Origin: Prosopocoilus inquinatus
Taxonomy: Eukaryota > Arthropoda > Insecta > Coleoptera > Lucanidae
Direction: 5' to 3'
Assembly (NCBI GenBank): GCA_036172665.1
Contig: CM069873.1
Coordinates: 34,586,001-34,650,000 of the forward strand
Length of the DNA: 64,000 nt
Every line of letters starts with the position of its first letter. The stretch's first letter is position 1. A program made the position numbers and the translations under genes. This document shows positions 1 to 12,350 of this stretch, piece after piece. Under the pieces are notes generated by a model. That model worked only from the letters and a program-made list of their open reading frames with translations. It ran no database searches and had not been told where the DNA came from.

Positions 1-149
1 AGTTTTAAACGAAACAACACGCATTAGCATTGTTCCTGTGATGTATCTAATCGATCCTTTCTCATCTATCATGTTATTTGGCGTTTCGATGGACTCCAGT
101 AACTCTGATGTGAGATACAAAGTTTTCGGACGCAGCAGAAGCTGGAAAT
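1..149 (+). repeat. Representative satellite monomer (monomer 1)
   Basis: This is the first complete unit and fixes the numbering used here. Landmarks by monomer position are: a DraI-type TTTAAA at 4-9, lost in copies with G at position 7; an imperfect dyad at 13-34; a nearly invariant CTGTGATGTAT at 36-46; an ATCGAT palindrome (ClaI) at 50-55, present in most copies; GACTC (HinfI) at 93-97 in many copies; GATGTGAGATAC at 107-118; and CGCAGCAG at 131-138. Sites that define monomer families include 7, 10, 22, 26-29, 36, 47, 56, 61-69, 73, 81, 85, 87, 96-97, 107-108, 119, 122-127, 137, 139, 140, 144 and 147. The unit length, 149, equals 3x49+2, so each reading frame shifts at every unit and no long frame can persist. 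Confidence 0.95.
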
Positions 150-459
150 AGTTTTAAACGAAACAACACGCATTCGCGTTGTTCCTGTGATGTATCTAAT
201 CGATTCTTACTCATCTATCATTTTATTTGACGTTTGGATGGACTACAGTAACTCTGATGTGAGATACAAAGTTTACGGACGCAGCAGAAGCTGGAAATAG
301 TTTTAAACGAAACAACACGCATTACCGTTGTTCCTGTGATGTATCTAATCGATCCTTACTCATCTATCATGTTATTTGGCGTTTCGATGGACTCCAGTAA
401 CTCTGATGTGAGATACAAAGTTCTCGGACGCAGCTGAAGCTAGAAATAGTTTTAAACGA

Positions 460-481
460 AACAACACGCATTAGCGTTGTT
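460..481. other. Imperfect dyad (potential hairpin), shown in monomer 4
   Basis: Monomer positions 13-34 form an imperfect inverted repeat. The left arm AACAAC, then AC (unpaired) and GC, faces GC followed by GTTGTT on the right, around an ATTA loop. This could make eight base pairs with a two-base bulge. The element recurs in most monomers. It is not strictly conserved: variant sites at 22, 26, 27 and 29 fall in its stem or loop, and some families (ACCG or GCATTG types) break a pair. It may therefore be a chance feature of the consensus rather than a selected protein-binding site. Confidence 0.45.
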
Positions 482-894
482 CCTGTGATGTATTTAATCG
501 ATCCTTACTCATCTATCATGTTATTTGACGTTTGAATGGACTCCAGTAACTCTGATGTGAGATACAAAGTTCTCGGACGCAGCAGAAGCTGGAAGTACTT
601 TTAAACGAAACAACACGCATTAGCGTTGTTCTTGTGATGTATCTAATCGATCCTTACTCATCTATCATGTTATTTGACGTTTCGATGGACTCCAGTAACT
701 CTATTGTGAGATACGAAATTTTCGGACGCAGCAGAAGCTGGAAAAAGTTTTAAACGAAACAACACGCATTAGCATTGTTCCTGTGATGTATCTAATCGAT
801 CCTTACTCATCTATCATATTATTTGGCGTTTCGATGGACTCCAGTAACTTTGATGTGAGATACGAAGTTCTCGGACGCAGCTGAAGCTGGAAAT

Positions 895-1043
895 AGTTTT
901 AAATGAAACAACACGTATTAGCGTTGTTCCTGTGATGTATCTAATCGATCCTTACTCATCTATCATGTTATTTGGCGTTTCGATGGACTCCAGCAACTCT
1001 GATGTGAGATACAAAGTTCTCGGACGCAGCTGAAGCTAGAAAT
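895..1043 (+). repeat. Hybrid monomer at a recombination junction (monomer 7)
   Basis: The left part carries AAATGAAAC and CGTATTAGCG, as in the monomer at 5663. The right part carries TTGGCG and the rare CCAGCAAC, as in the monomer at 7004. The switch lies between monomer positions 27 and 56 (window 921-950), because site 27 matches the first parent and site 56 the second. Downstream, the series continues in register with 7004 onward (offset 6109 bp, 41 monomers). The second long copy near 16136 has a non-hybrid monomer at this place, so the hybrid marks the edge of a copied block. Confidence 0.8.
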
Positions 1044-4000
1044 AGTTTTAAACGAAACAACACGCATTAGCGTTGTTCCTGTGATGTATTTAATCGATCC
1101 TTACTCATCTATCATGTTATTTGACGTTTCGATGGACTCCAGTAACTCTATTGTGAGATACGAAATTTTCGGACGCAGCAGAAGCTGGAAATAGTTTTAA
1201 ACGAAACAACACGCATTAGCATTGTTCCTGTGATGTATCTAATCGATCCTTACTCATCTATCATGTTATTTGGCGTTTCGATGGACTCCAGTAACTCTGA
1301 TGTGAGATACAAAGTTTTCGGACGCAGCAGAAGCTGGAAATAGTTTTAAGCGAAACAACACGCATTAGCGTTGTTCCTGTGATGTATCTAATCGATCCTT
1401 ACTCATCTATCATGTTATTTGACGTTTCGATGGACTCCAGTAACTCTAATGTGAGATACGATATTTTCGGACGCAGCAGAAGCTGGAAATAGTTTTAAAA
1501 GAAGCAACACGTATTAGCGTTGTTCCTGTGATGTATCTTATCGATCCTTACTTAGCTACTATGTTATTTGACGTTTCGATGGACTCCAGTAACTCTAATG
1601 TGAGACACGAAATTTTCGGACGCAGCAGAGGCTGGAAATAGTTTTAAACGAAACAACACGTATTAGCGTTGTTCCTGTGATGTATCTAATCGATCCTTAC
1701 TCATCTATCATGTTATTTGACGTTTGGATGGACTCCAGTAACTCTGATGTGAGATACAAAGTTCTCGGACGCAGCAGAAGCTGGAAATAGTTTTAAACGA
1801 AACAACACGCATTAGCATTGTTCCTGTGATGTATCTAATCGATCCTTTCTCATCTATCATGTTATTTGGCGTTTCGATGGACTCCAGTAACTCTGATGTG
1901 AGATACAAAGTTTTCGGACGCAGCAGAAGCTGGAAATAGTTTTAAACTAAACAACACGCATTCGCGTTGTTCCTGTGATGTATCTAATCGATCCTTACTC
2001 ATCTATCATTTTATTTGACGTTTGGATGGACTACAGTAACTCTGATGTGAGATACAAAGTTTACGGACGCAGCAGAAGCTGGAAATAGTTTTAAACGAAA
2101 CAACACGCATTACCGTTGTTCCTGTGATGTATCTAATCGATCCTTACTCATCTATCATGTTATTTGGCGTTTCGATGGACTCCAGTAACTCTGATGTGAG
2201 ATACAAAGTTCTCGGACGCAGCTGAAGCTAGAAATAGTTTTAAACGAAACAACACGCATTAGCGTTGTTCCTGTGATGTATTTCATCGATCCTTACTCAT
2301 CTATCATGTTATTTGACGTTTGAATGGACTCCAGTAACTCTGATGTGAGATACAAAGTTCTCGGACGCAGCTGAAGCTAGAAATAGTTTTAAACGAAACA
2401 ACACGCATTAGCGTTGTTCCTGTGATGTATTTAATCGATCCTTACTCATCTATCATGTTATTTGACGTTTCGATGGACTCCAGTAACTCTATTGTGAGAT
2501 ACGAAATTTTCGGACGCAGCAGAAGCTGGAAATAGTTTTAAACGAAACAACACGCATTAGCATTGTTCCTGTGATGTATCTAATCGATCCTTACTCATCT
2601 ATCATGTTATTTGGCGTTTCGATGGACTCCAGTAACTCTGATGTGAGATACAAAGTTTTCGGACGCAGCAGAAGCTGGAAATAGTTTTAAGCGAAACAAC
2701 ACGCATTAGCGTTGTTCCTGTGATGTATCTAATCGATCCTTACTCATCTATCATGTTATTTGACGTTTCGATGGACTCCAGTAACTCTAATGTGAGATAC
2801 GATATTTTCGGACGCAGCAGAAGCTGGAAATAGTTTTAAAAGAAGCAACACGTATTAGCGTTGTTCCTGTGATGTATCTTATCGATCCTTACTTAGCTAC
2901 TATGTTATTTGACGTTTCGATGGACTCCAGTAACTCTAATGTGAGACACGAAATTTTCGGACGCAGCAGAGGCTGGAAATAGTTTTAAACGAAACAACAC
3001 GTATTAGCGTTGTTCCTGTGATGTATCTAATCGATCCTTACTCATCTATCATGTTATTTGACGTTTGGATGGACTCCAGTAACTCTGATGTGAGATACAA
3101 AGTTCTCGGACGCAGCAGAAGCTGGAAATAGTTTTAAACGAAACAACACGCATTAGCATTGTTCCTGTGATGTATCTAATCGATCCTTTCTCATCTATCA
3201 TGTTATTTGGCGTTTCGATGGACTCCAGTAACTCTGATGTGAGATACAAAGTTTTCGGACGCAGCAGAAGCTGGAAATAGTTTTAAACTAAACAACACGC
3301 ATTCGCGTTGTTCCTGTGATGTATCTAATCGATCCTTACTCATCTATCATTTTATTTGACGTTTGGATGGACTACAGTAACTCTGATGTGAGATACAAAG
3401 TTTACGGACGCAGCAGAAGCTGGAAATAGTTTTAAACGAAACAACACGCATTACCGTTGTTCCTGTGATGTATCTAATCGATCCTTACTCACCTATCATG
3501 TTATTTGGCGTTTCGATGGACTCCAGTAACTCTGATGTGAGATACAAAGTTCTCGGACGCAGCTGAAGCTAGAAATAGTTTTAAACGAAACAACACGCAT
3601 TAGCGTTGTTCCTGTGATGTATTTCATCGATCCTTACTCATCTATCATGTTATTTGACGTTTGAATGGACTCCAGTAACTCTGATGTGAGATACAAAGTT
3701 CTCGGACGCAGCAGAAGCTGGAAATACTTTTAAACGAAACAACACGCATTAGCGTTGTTCTTGTGATGTATCTAATCGATCCTTACTCATCTATCATGTT
3801 ATTTGACGTTTCGATGGACTCCAGTAACTCTATTGTGAGATACGAAATTTTCGGACGCAGCAGAAGCTGTAAATAGTTTTAAACGAAACAACACGCATTA
3901 GCATTGTTCCTGTGATGTATCTAATCGATCCTTACTCATCTATCATGTTATTTGGCGTTTCGATGGACTCCAGTAACTCTGATGTGAGATACAAAGTTTT

Positions 4001-6130
4001 CGGACGCAGCAGAAGCTGGAAATAGTTTTAAACGAAACAACACGCATTAGCGTTGTTCCTGTGATGTATCTAATCGATCCTTACTCATCTATCATGTTAT
4101 TTGACGTTTCGAAGGACTCTAGTAACTCTGATGTGAGATACAAAGTTCTCGGACGCAGCTGAAGCTAGAAATAGTTTTAAACGAAACAACACGCATTAGC
4201 GTTGTTCCTGTGATGTATTTAATCGATACTTACTCATCTATCATGTTATTTGACGTTTGAATGGACTCCAGTAACTCTGATGTGAGATACAAAGTTCTCG
4301 GACGCAGCAGAAGCTGGAAATACTTTTAAACGAAACAACACGCATTAGCGTTGTTCTTGTGATGTATCTAATCGATCCTTACTCATCTATCATGTTATTT
4401 GACGTTTCGATGGACTCCAGTAACTCTATTGTGAGATACGAAATTTTCGGACGCAGCAGAAGCTGGAAATAGTTTTAAACGAAACAACACGCATTAGCAT
4501 TGTTCCTGTGATGTATCTAATCGATCCTTACTCATCTATCATATTATTTGGCGTTTCGATGGACTCCAGTAACTCTGATGTGAGATACAAAGTTTTCGGA
4601 CGCAGCAGAAGCTGGAAATAGTTTTAAACGAAACAACACGCATTAGCGTTGTTCCTGTGATGTATCTAATCGATCCTTATTCATCTATCATGTTATTTTG
4701 CGTTTCGATGGACTCCAGTAACTCTGATGTGAGATACAAAGTTCTCGGACGCAGCTGAAGCTAGAAATAGTTTTAAACGAAACAACACGCATTAGCATTG
4801 TTCCTGTGATGTATCTAATCGATCCTTTCTCATCTATCATGTTATTTGGCGTTTCGATGGACTCCAGTAACTCTGATGTGAGATACAAAGTTTTCGGACG
4901 CAGCAGAAGCTGGAAATAGTTTTAAACGAAACAACACGCATTCGCGTTGTTCCTGTGATGTATCTAATCGATTCTTACTCATCTATCATTTTATTTGACG
5001 TTTGGATGGACTACAGTAACTCTGATGTGAGATACAAAGTTTACGGACGCAGCAGAAGCTGGAAATAGTTTTAAACGAAACAACACGCATTACCGTTGTT
5101 CCTGTGATGTATCTAATCGATCCTTACTCATCTATCATGTTATTTGGCGTTTCGATGGACTCCAGTAACTCTGATGTGAGATACAAAGTTCTCGGACGCA
5201 GCTGAAGCTAGAAATAGTTTTAAACGAAACAACACGCATTAGCGTTGTTCCTGTGATGTATTTAATCGATCCTTACTCATCTATCATGTTATTTGACGTT
5301 TGAATGGACTCCAGTAACTCTGATGTGAGATACAAAGTTCTCGGACGCAGCAGAAGCTGGAAGTACTTTTAAACGAAACAACACGCATTAGCGTTGTTCT
5401 TGTGATGTATCTAATCGATCCTTACTCATCTATTATGTTATTTGACGTTTCGATGGACTCCAGTAACTCTATTGTGAGATACGAAATTTTCGGACGCAGC
5501 AGAAGCTGGAAAAAGTTTTAAACGAAACAACACGCATTAGCATTGTTCCTGTGATGTATCTAATCGATCCTTACTCATCTATCATATTATTTGGCGTTTC
5601 GATGGACTCCAGTAACTTTGATGTGAGATACGAAGTTCTCGGACGCAGCTGAAGCTGGAAATAGTTTTAAATGAAACAACACGTATTAGCGTTGTTCCTG
5701 TGATGTATCTAATCGATTCTTACTCATCTATCATGTTATTTGACGTTTGGATGGACTCCAGTAACTCTGATGTGAGATACAAAGTATTCGGACGCAGCAG
5801 AAGCTCGAGATAGTTTTAAACGATACAACACGCATTAGCGTTGTTCCTGTGATGTATCTAATCGATCCTTACTCATCTATCATGTTATTTGGCGTTTCGA
5901 TGGACTCCAGTAACTCTGATGTGAGATACAAAGTTTTCGGACGCAGCAGAAGCTGGAGATAGTTTTAAACGAAACAACACGCATTAGCGTTGTTCCTGTT
6001 ATGTATCTAATCGATCCTTACTCATCTATCATGTTATTTGACGTTTCGATGGACTCCAGTAACTCTGATGTGAGATACAAAGTTCTCGGACGCAGCAGAA
6101 GCTGGAAATAGTTTTAAACGAAACAACACG
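922..6130 (+). repeat. Long segment A, first copy (pairs with 16163-21371)
   Basis: The monomer order and variants in this 5.2-kb stretch recur at an offset of 15,241 bp, which is 103 monomers of which two are 96-bp deletion forms. The copy carries the 9-monomer duplication, a unique unit with TTATTTTGCG near 4690, and units with GCTCGAGAT (XhoI-type CTCGAG) and CTGTTATG near 5.8-6.0 kb. Only a handful of single-base differences are visible, for example CACCTATC at about 3490, AGCTGTAAA near 3869, and TTCTTGTG at about 4355 against TTCCTGTG in the other copy. The left edge is inside monomer 7 and the right edge at 6131, where CGTATT faces CGCATT. Confidence 0.85.
995..3712 (+). repeat. Tandem duplication of a 9-monomer unit (1341 bp), first occurrence
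   Basis: Positions 995-2371 match 2336-3712 at an offset of 1341 bp, nine monomers. The series includes a TTAATCG/ATTGTG unit, a GCATTG unit, an AAGCGAAAC unit, an AAAAGAAGC unit with CTTAGCTAC, and an AAACTAAAC unit. The left limit is set by the CCAGCAAC variant and the right limit at 2372/3713, where CAGCTGAAG changes to CAGCAGAAG. The only other difference I saw is CACCTATC near 3490 against CATCTATC. The related series near 7.2-8.4 kb and 24.9-26.2 kb occurs once, so the duplication arose in the ancestor of the 1-6 kb and 16-21 kb blocks. Confidence 0.85.
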
Positions 6131-6131
6131 T

Positions 6132-9100
6132 ATTCGCGTTGTTCCTGTGATGTATCTAATCGATCCTTATTTATCTATCATGTTATTTGACGTTTCGATG
6201 GACTCTAGTAACTCTGATGTGACATACGAAGTTTTTGGGCGCAGCAGGAGCTGGAAATAGTTTTAAAAGAAGCAACACGTATTAGCGTTGTTCCTGTGAT
6301 GTATCTTATCCATCCTTACTTAGCTACTATGTTATTTGACGTTTCGATGGACTCCAGTAACTCTAATGTGAGATACGAAATTTTCGGACGCAGCAGAGGC
6401 TGGAAATAGTTTTAAACGAAACAACACGTATTAGCGTTGTTCCTGTGATGTATCTAATCGATCCTTACTCATCTATCATGTTATTTGACGTTTGGATGGA
6501 CTCCAGTAACTCTGATTTGAGATACAAAGTTCTCGGACGCAGCAGAAGCTGGAAATAGTTTTAAACGAAACAACACGCATTAGCGTTGTTCCTGTGATGT
6601 ATCTAATCGATCCTTATTCATCTATCATGTTATTTGGCGTTTCGATGGACTCCAGTAACTCTGATGTGAGATACAAAGTTTTCGGACGCAGCAGAAGCTG
6701 GAAATAGTTTTGAACGAAACAACACGTATTAGCGTTGTTCCTGTGATGTATCTAATCGATCCTTACTTAGCTACTATGTTATTTGACGTTTCGATGGACT
6801 CCAATAACTCTGATGTGAGATACAAAGTTTTCGGACGCAGCAGAAGCTGGAAATAGTTTTAAACGAAACAACACGCATTCGCGTTGTTCCTGTGATGTAT
6901 CTAATCGATCCTTACTCATCTATCATTTTATTTGACGTTTGGATGGACTACAGTAACTCTGATGTGAGATACAAAGTTTACGGACGCAGCAGAAGCTGGA
7001 AATAGTTTTAAACGAAACAACACGCATTACCGTTGTTCCTGTGATGTATCTAATCGATCCTTACTCATCTATCATGTTATTTGGCGTTTCGATGGACTCC
7101 AGCAACTCTGATGTGAGATACAAAGTTCTCGGACGCAGCTGAAGCTAGAAATAGTTTTAAACGAAACAACACGCATTAGCGTTGTTCCTGTGATGTATTT
7201 AATCGATCCTTACTCATCTATCATGTTATTTGACGTTTCGATGGACTCCAGTAACTCTATTGTGAGATACGAAATTTTCGGACGCAGCAGAAGCTGGAAA
7301 TAGTTTTAAACGAAACAACACGCATTAGCATTGTTCCTGTGATGTATCTAATCGATCCTTACTCATCTATCATGTTATTTGGCGTTTCGATGGACTCCAG
7401 TAACTCTGATGTGAGATACAAAGTTTTCGGACGCAGCAGAAGCTGGAAATAGTTTTAAGCGAAACAACACGCATTAGCGTTGTTCCTGTGATGTATCTAA
7501 TCGATCCTTACTCATCTATCATGTTATTTGACGTTTCGATGGACTCCAGTAACTCTAATGTGAGATACGATATTTTCGGACGCAGCAGAAGCTGGAAATA
7601 GTTTTAAAAGAAGCAACACGTATTAGCGTTGTTCCTGTGATGTATCTTATCGATCCTTACTTAGCTACTATGTTATTTGACGTTTCGATGGACTCCAGTA
7701 ACTCTAATGTGAGACACGAAATTTTCGGACGCAGCAGAGGCTGGAAATAGTTTTAAACGAAACAACACGTATTAGCGTTGTTCCTGTGATGTATCTAATC
7801 GATCCTTACTCATCTATCATGTTATTTGACGTTTGGATGGACTCCAGTAACTCTGATGTGAGATACAAAGTTCTCGGACGCAGCAGAAGCTGGAAATAGT
7901 TTTAAACGAAACAACACGCATTAGCATTGTTCCTGTGATGTATCTAATCGATCCTTTCTCATCTATCATGTTATTTGGCGTTTCGATGGACTCCAGTAAC
8001 TCTGATGTGAGATACAAAGTTTTCGGACGCAGCAGAAGCTGGAAATAGTTTTAAACTAAACAACACGCATTCGCGTTGTTCCTGTGATGTATCTAATCGA
8101 TCCTTACTCATCTATCATTTTATTTGACGTTTGGATGGACTACAGTAACTCTGATGTGAGATACAAAGTTTACGGACGCAGCAGAAGCTGGAAATAGTTT
8201 TAAACGAAACAACACGCATTACCGTTGTTCCTGTGATGTATCTAATCGATCCTTACTCATCTATCATGTTATTTGGCGTTTCGATGGACTCCAGTAACTC
8301 TGATGTGAGATACAAAGTTCTCGGACGCAGCTGAAGCTAGAAATAGTTTTAAACGAAACAACACGCATTAGCGTTGTTCCTGTGATGTATTTCATCGATC
8401 CTTACTCATCTATCATGTTATTTGACGTTTGAATGGACTCCAGTAACTCTGATGTGAGATACAAAGTTCTCGGACGCAGCAGAAGCTGGAAATACTTTTA
8501 AACGAAACAACACGCATTAGCGTTGTTCTTGTGATGTATCTAATCGATCCTTACTCATCTATCATGTTATTTGACGTTTCGATGGACTCCAGTAACTCTA
8601 TTGTGAGATACGAAATTTTCGGACGCAGCAGAAGCTGGAAATAGTTTTAAACGAAACAACACGCATTAGCATTGTTCCTGTGATGTATCTAATCGATCCT
8701 TACTCATCTATCATGTTATTTGGCGTTTCGATGGACTCCAGTAACTCTGATGTGAGATACAAAGTTTTCGGACGCAGCAGAAGCTGGAAATAGTTTTAAA
8801 CGAAACAACACGCATTAGCGTTGTTCCTGTGATGTATCTAATCGATCCTTACTCATCTATCATGTTATTTGACGTTTCGAAGGACTCTAGTAACTCTGAT
8901 GTGAGATACAAAGTTCTCGGACGCAGCTGAAGCTAGAAATAGTTTTAAACGAAACAACACGCATTAGCGTTGTTCCTGTGATGTATTTAATCGATACTTA
9001 CTCATCTATCATGTTATTTGACGTTTGAATGGACTCCAGTAACTCTGATGTGAGATACAAAGTTCTCGGACGCAGCAGAAGCTGGAAATACTTTTAAACG

Positions 9101-12100
9101 AAACAACACGCATTAGCGTTGTTCTTGTGATGTATCTAATCGATCCTTACTCATCTATCATGTTATTTGACGTTTCGATGGACTCCAGTAACTCTATTGT
9201 GAGATACGAAATTTTCGGACGCAGCAGAAGCTGGAAATAGTTTTAAACGAAACAACACGCATTAGCATTGTTCCTGTGATGTATCTAATCGATCCTTACT
9301 CATCTATCATATTATTTGGCGTTTCGATGGACTCCAGTAACTTTGATGTGAGATACGAAGTTCTCGGACGCAGCTGAAGCTGGAAATAGTTTTAAATGAA
9401 ACAACACGTATTAGCGTTGTTCCTGTGATGTATCTAATCGATTCTTACTCATCTATCATGTTATTTGACGTTTGGATGGACTCCAGTAACTCTGATGTGA
9501 GATACAAAGTATTCGGACGCAGCAGAAGCTCGAGATAGTTTTAAACGATACAACACGCATTAGCGTTCTTCCTGTGATGTATCTAATCGATCCTTACTCA
9601 TCTATCATGTTATTTGACGTTTGGATGGACTCCAGTAACTCTGATGTGAGATACAAAGTATTCGGACGCAGCAGAAGCTCGAGATAGTTTTAAACGATAC
9701 AACACGCATTAGCGTTGTTCCTGTGATGTATCTAATCGATCCTTACTCATCTATCATGTTATTTGGCGTTTCGATGGACTCCAGTAACTCTGATGTGAGA
9801 TACGAAGTTTTTGGACGCAGCAGGAGCTGGAAATAGTTTTAAACGAAACAACACGTATTAGCGTTGTTCCTGTGATGTATCTAATCGATCCTTACTCATC
9901 TATCATGTTATTTGACGTTTCGATGGACTCCAGTAACTCTAATGTGAGATACGAAATTTTCGGACGCAGCAGGAGCTAGAAATAGTTTTAAACGAAACAA
10001 CACGCATTAGCGTTGTTCCTGTGATGTATCTAATCGATCCTTACATACAAAGTTCTCGGACGCAGCTGAAGCTAGAAATAGTTTTAAACGAAACAACACG
10101 CATTAGCGTTGTTCCTGTGATGTATTTAATCGATCCTTACTCATCTATCATGTTATTTGACGTTTGAATGGACTCCAGTAACTCTGATGTGAGATACAAA
10201 GTTCTCGGACGCAGCAGAAGCTGGAAATACTTTTAAACGAAACAACACGCATTAGCGTTGTTCTTGTGATGTATCTAATCGAACCTTACTCATCTATCAT
10301 GTTATTTGACGTTTCGATGGACTCCAGTAACTCTATTGTGAGATACGAAATTTTCGGACGCAGCAGAAGCTGGAAAAAGTTTTAAACGAAACAACACGCA
10401 TTAGCATTGTTCCTGTGATGTATCTAATCGATCCTTACTCATCTATCATATTATTTGGCGTTTCGATGGACTCCAGTAACTTTGATGTGAGATACGAAGT
10501 TCTCGGACGCAGCTGAAGCTGGAAATAGTTTTAAATGAAACAACACGTATTAGCGTTGTTCCTGTGATGTATCTAATCGATTCTTACTCATCTATCATGT
10601 TATTTGACGTTTGGATGGACTCCAGTAACTCTGATGTGAGATACAAAGTATTCGGACGCAGCAGAAGCTCGAGATAGTTTTAAACGATACAACACGCATT
10701 AGCGTTGTTCCTGTGATGTATCTAATCGATCCTTACTCATCTATCATGTTATTTGGCGTTTCGATGGACTCCAGTAACTCTGATGTGAGATACAAAGTTT
10801 TCGGACGCAGCAGAAGCTGGAGATAGTTTTAAACGAAACAACACGCATTAGCGTTGTTCCTGTTATGTATCTAATCGATCCTTACTCATCTATCATGTTA
10901 TTTGACGTTTCGATGGACTCCAGTAACTCTGATGTGAGATACAAAGTTCTCGGACGCAGCAGAAGCTGGAAATAGTTTTAAACGAAACAACACGCATTAG
11001 CGTTGTTCCTGTGATGTATCTAATCGATCCTTATTCATCTATCATGTTATTTGGCGTTTCGATGGACTCCAGTAACTCTGATGTGAGATACAAAGTTTTC
11101 GGACGCAGCAGAAGCTGGAAATAGTTTTGAACGAAACAACACGTATTAGCGTTGTTCCTGTGATGTATCTAATCGATCCTTACTTAGCTACTATGTTATT
11201 TGACGTTTCGATGGACTCCAATAACTCTGATGTGAGATAAAAAGTTTTCGGACGCAGCAGAAGCTGGAAATAGTTTTAAACGAAACAACACGCATTCGCG
11301 TTGTTCCTGTGATGTATCTAATCGATCCTTATTTATCTATCATGTTATTTGACGTTTCGATGGACTCTAGTAACTCTGATGTGACATACGAAGTTTTTGG
11401 GCGCAGCAGGAGCTGGAAATAGTTTTAAAAGAAGCAACACGTATTAGCGTTGTTCCTGTGATGTATCTTATCCATCCTTACTTAGCTACTATGTTATTTG
11501 ACGTTTCGATGGACTCCAGTAACTCTAATGTGAGATACGAAATTTTCGGACGCAGCAGAGGCTGGAAATAGTTTTAAACGAAACAACACGTATTAGCGTT
11601 GTTCCTGTGATGTATCTAATCGATCCTTACTCATCTATCATGTTATTTGACGTTTGGATGGACTCCAGTAACTCTGATTTGAGATACAAAGTTCTCGGAC
11701 GCAGCAGAAGCTGGAAATAGTTTTAAACGAAACAACACGCATTAGCGTTGTTCCTGTGATGTATCTAATCGATCCTTATTCATCTATCATGTTATTTGGC
11801 GTTTCGATGGACTCCAGTAACTCTGATGTGAGATACAAAGTTTTCGGACGCAGCAGAAGCTGGAAATAGTTTTGAACGAAACAACACGTATTAGCGTTGT
11901 TCCTGTGATGTATCTAATCGATCCTTACTTAGCTACTATGTTATTTGACGTTTCGATGGACTCCAATAACTCTGATGTGAGATACAAAGTTTTCGGACGC
12001 AGCAGAAGCTGGAAATAGTTTTAAACGAAACAACACGCATTCGCGTTGTTCCTGTGATGTATCTAATCGATCCTTACTCATCTATCATTTTATTTGACGT

Positions 12101-12350
12101 TTGGATGGACTACAGTAACTCTGATGTGAGATACAAAGTTTACGGACGCAGCAGAAGCTGGAAATAGTTTTAAACGAAACAACACGCATTACCGTTGTTC
12201 CTGTGATGTATCTAATCGATCCTTACTCATCTATCATGTTATTTGGCGTTTCGATGGACTCCAGTAACTCTGATGTGAGATACAAAGTTCTCGGACGCAG
12301 CTGAAGCTAGAAATAGTTTTAAACGAAACAACACGCATTAGCGTTGTTCC
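6132..12350 (+). repeat. Long segment B, first copy (pairs with 23906-30124)
   Basis: This 6.2-kb stretch recurs at an offset of 17,774 bp (120 monomers, two of them 96 bp long). Shared markers are a CTGATTTGAG unit near 6.51 kb, the CCAGCAAC unit near 7.1 kb, the AAACTAAAC unit near 8.05 kb, a GAAGGACTC unit near 8.88 kb, paired CTCGAG units near 9.5 and 9.7 kb, the 96-bp monomer at 9984 and a GATAAAAAG unit near 11.23 kb. About ten single-base differences are visible over the segment. It overlaps the first copy of the 27-monomer duplication, so these events are nested. Confidence 0.85.
9984..10079 (+). repeat. 96-bp deletion monomer, copy 1
   Basis: This monomer lacks exactly 53 bp (consensus positions 62-114), joining CCTTAC directly to ATACAAAG. 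Both flanks are otherwise normal, and the array phase shifts by 53 bp here. The removed part runs from the start of TCATC to the end of GATGTGAG, two nearly complementary short motifs, so a hairpin at replication may have guided the deletion (inference). The neighbouring monomers are the same as around the other two 96-bp units, so the three descend from one event. Confidence 0.95.

Larger units (their letters stand above)
1..940 (+). repeat. Block copied from the 4.77-5.71 kb monomer series
   Basis: Monomers 1-6 and the left part of monomer 7 follow the same order of variants as 4769-5708 (offset 4768 bp, 32 monomers). The same series is seen again near 20010-20949. Diagnostic markers include the TTTACGG unit with GACTACAG, the unit ending GGAAGTAC, and the following unit ending GGAAAAAG. 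The match stops inside monomer 7, where the sequence switches to another series. I infer unequal exchange or gene conversion within the array. Confidence 0.85.

Noticed and set aside
434..452. Resemblance of GCTAGAAATAG to part of a Cas9 guide-RNA scaffold
   Set aside because: The match is only about 12 bases, depends on one monomer family (CTGAAGCTAG type), and the following bases diverge. It is a chance match inside the satellite.
1708..1908. Repeated 66-residue open frame on the minus strand, also at 3049, 4688, 7817, 16949, 18290, 19929, 25591 and 34925
   Set aside because: It lies wholly in satellite monomers and recurs only because the monomers recur. The unit is 149 bp, not a multiple of three, so the frame changes at each junction and stops soon follow. 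There is no ribosome-binding or promoter context and no recognisable domain.
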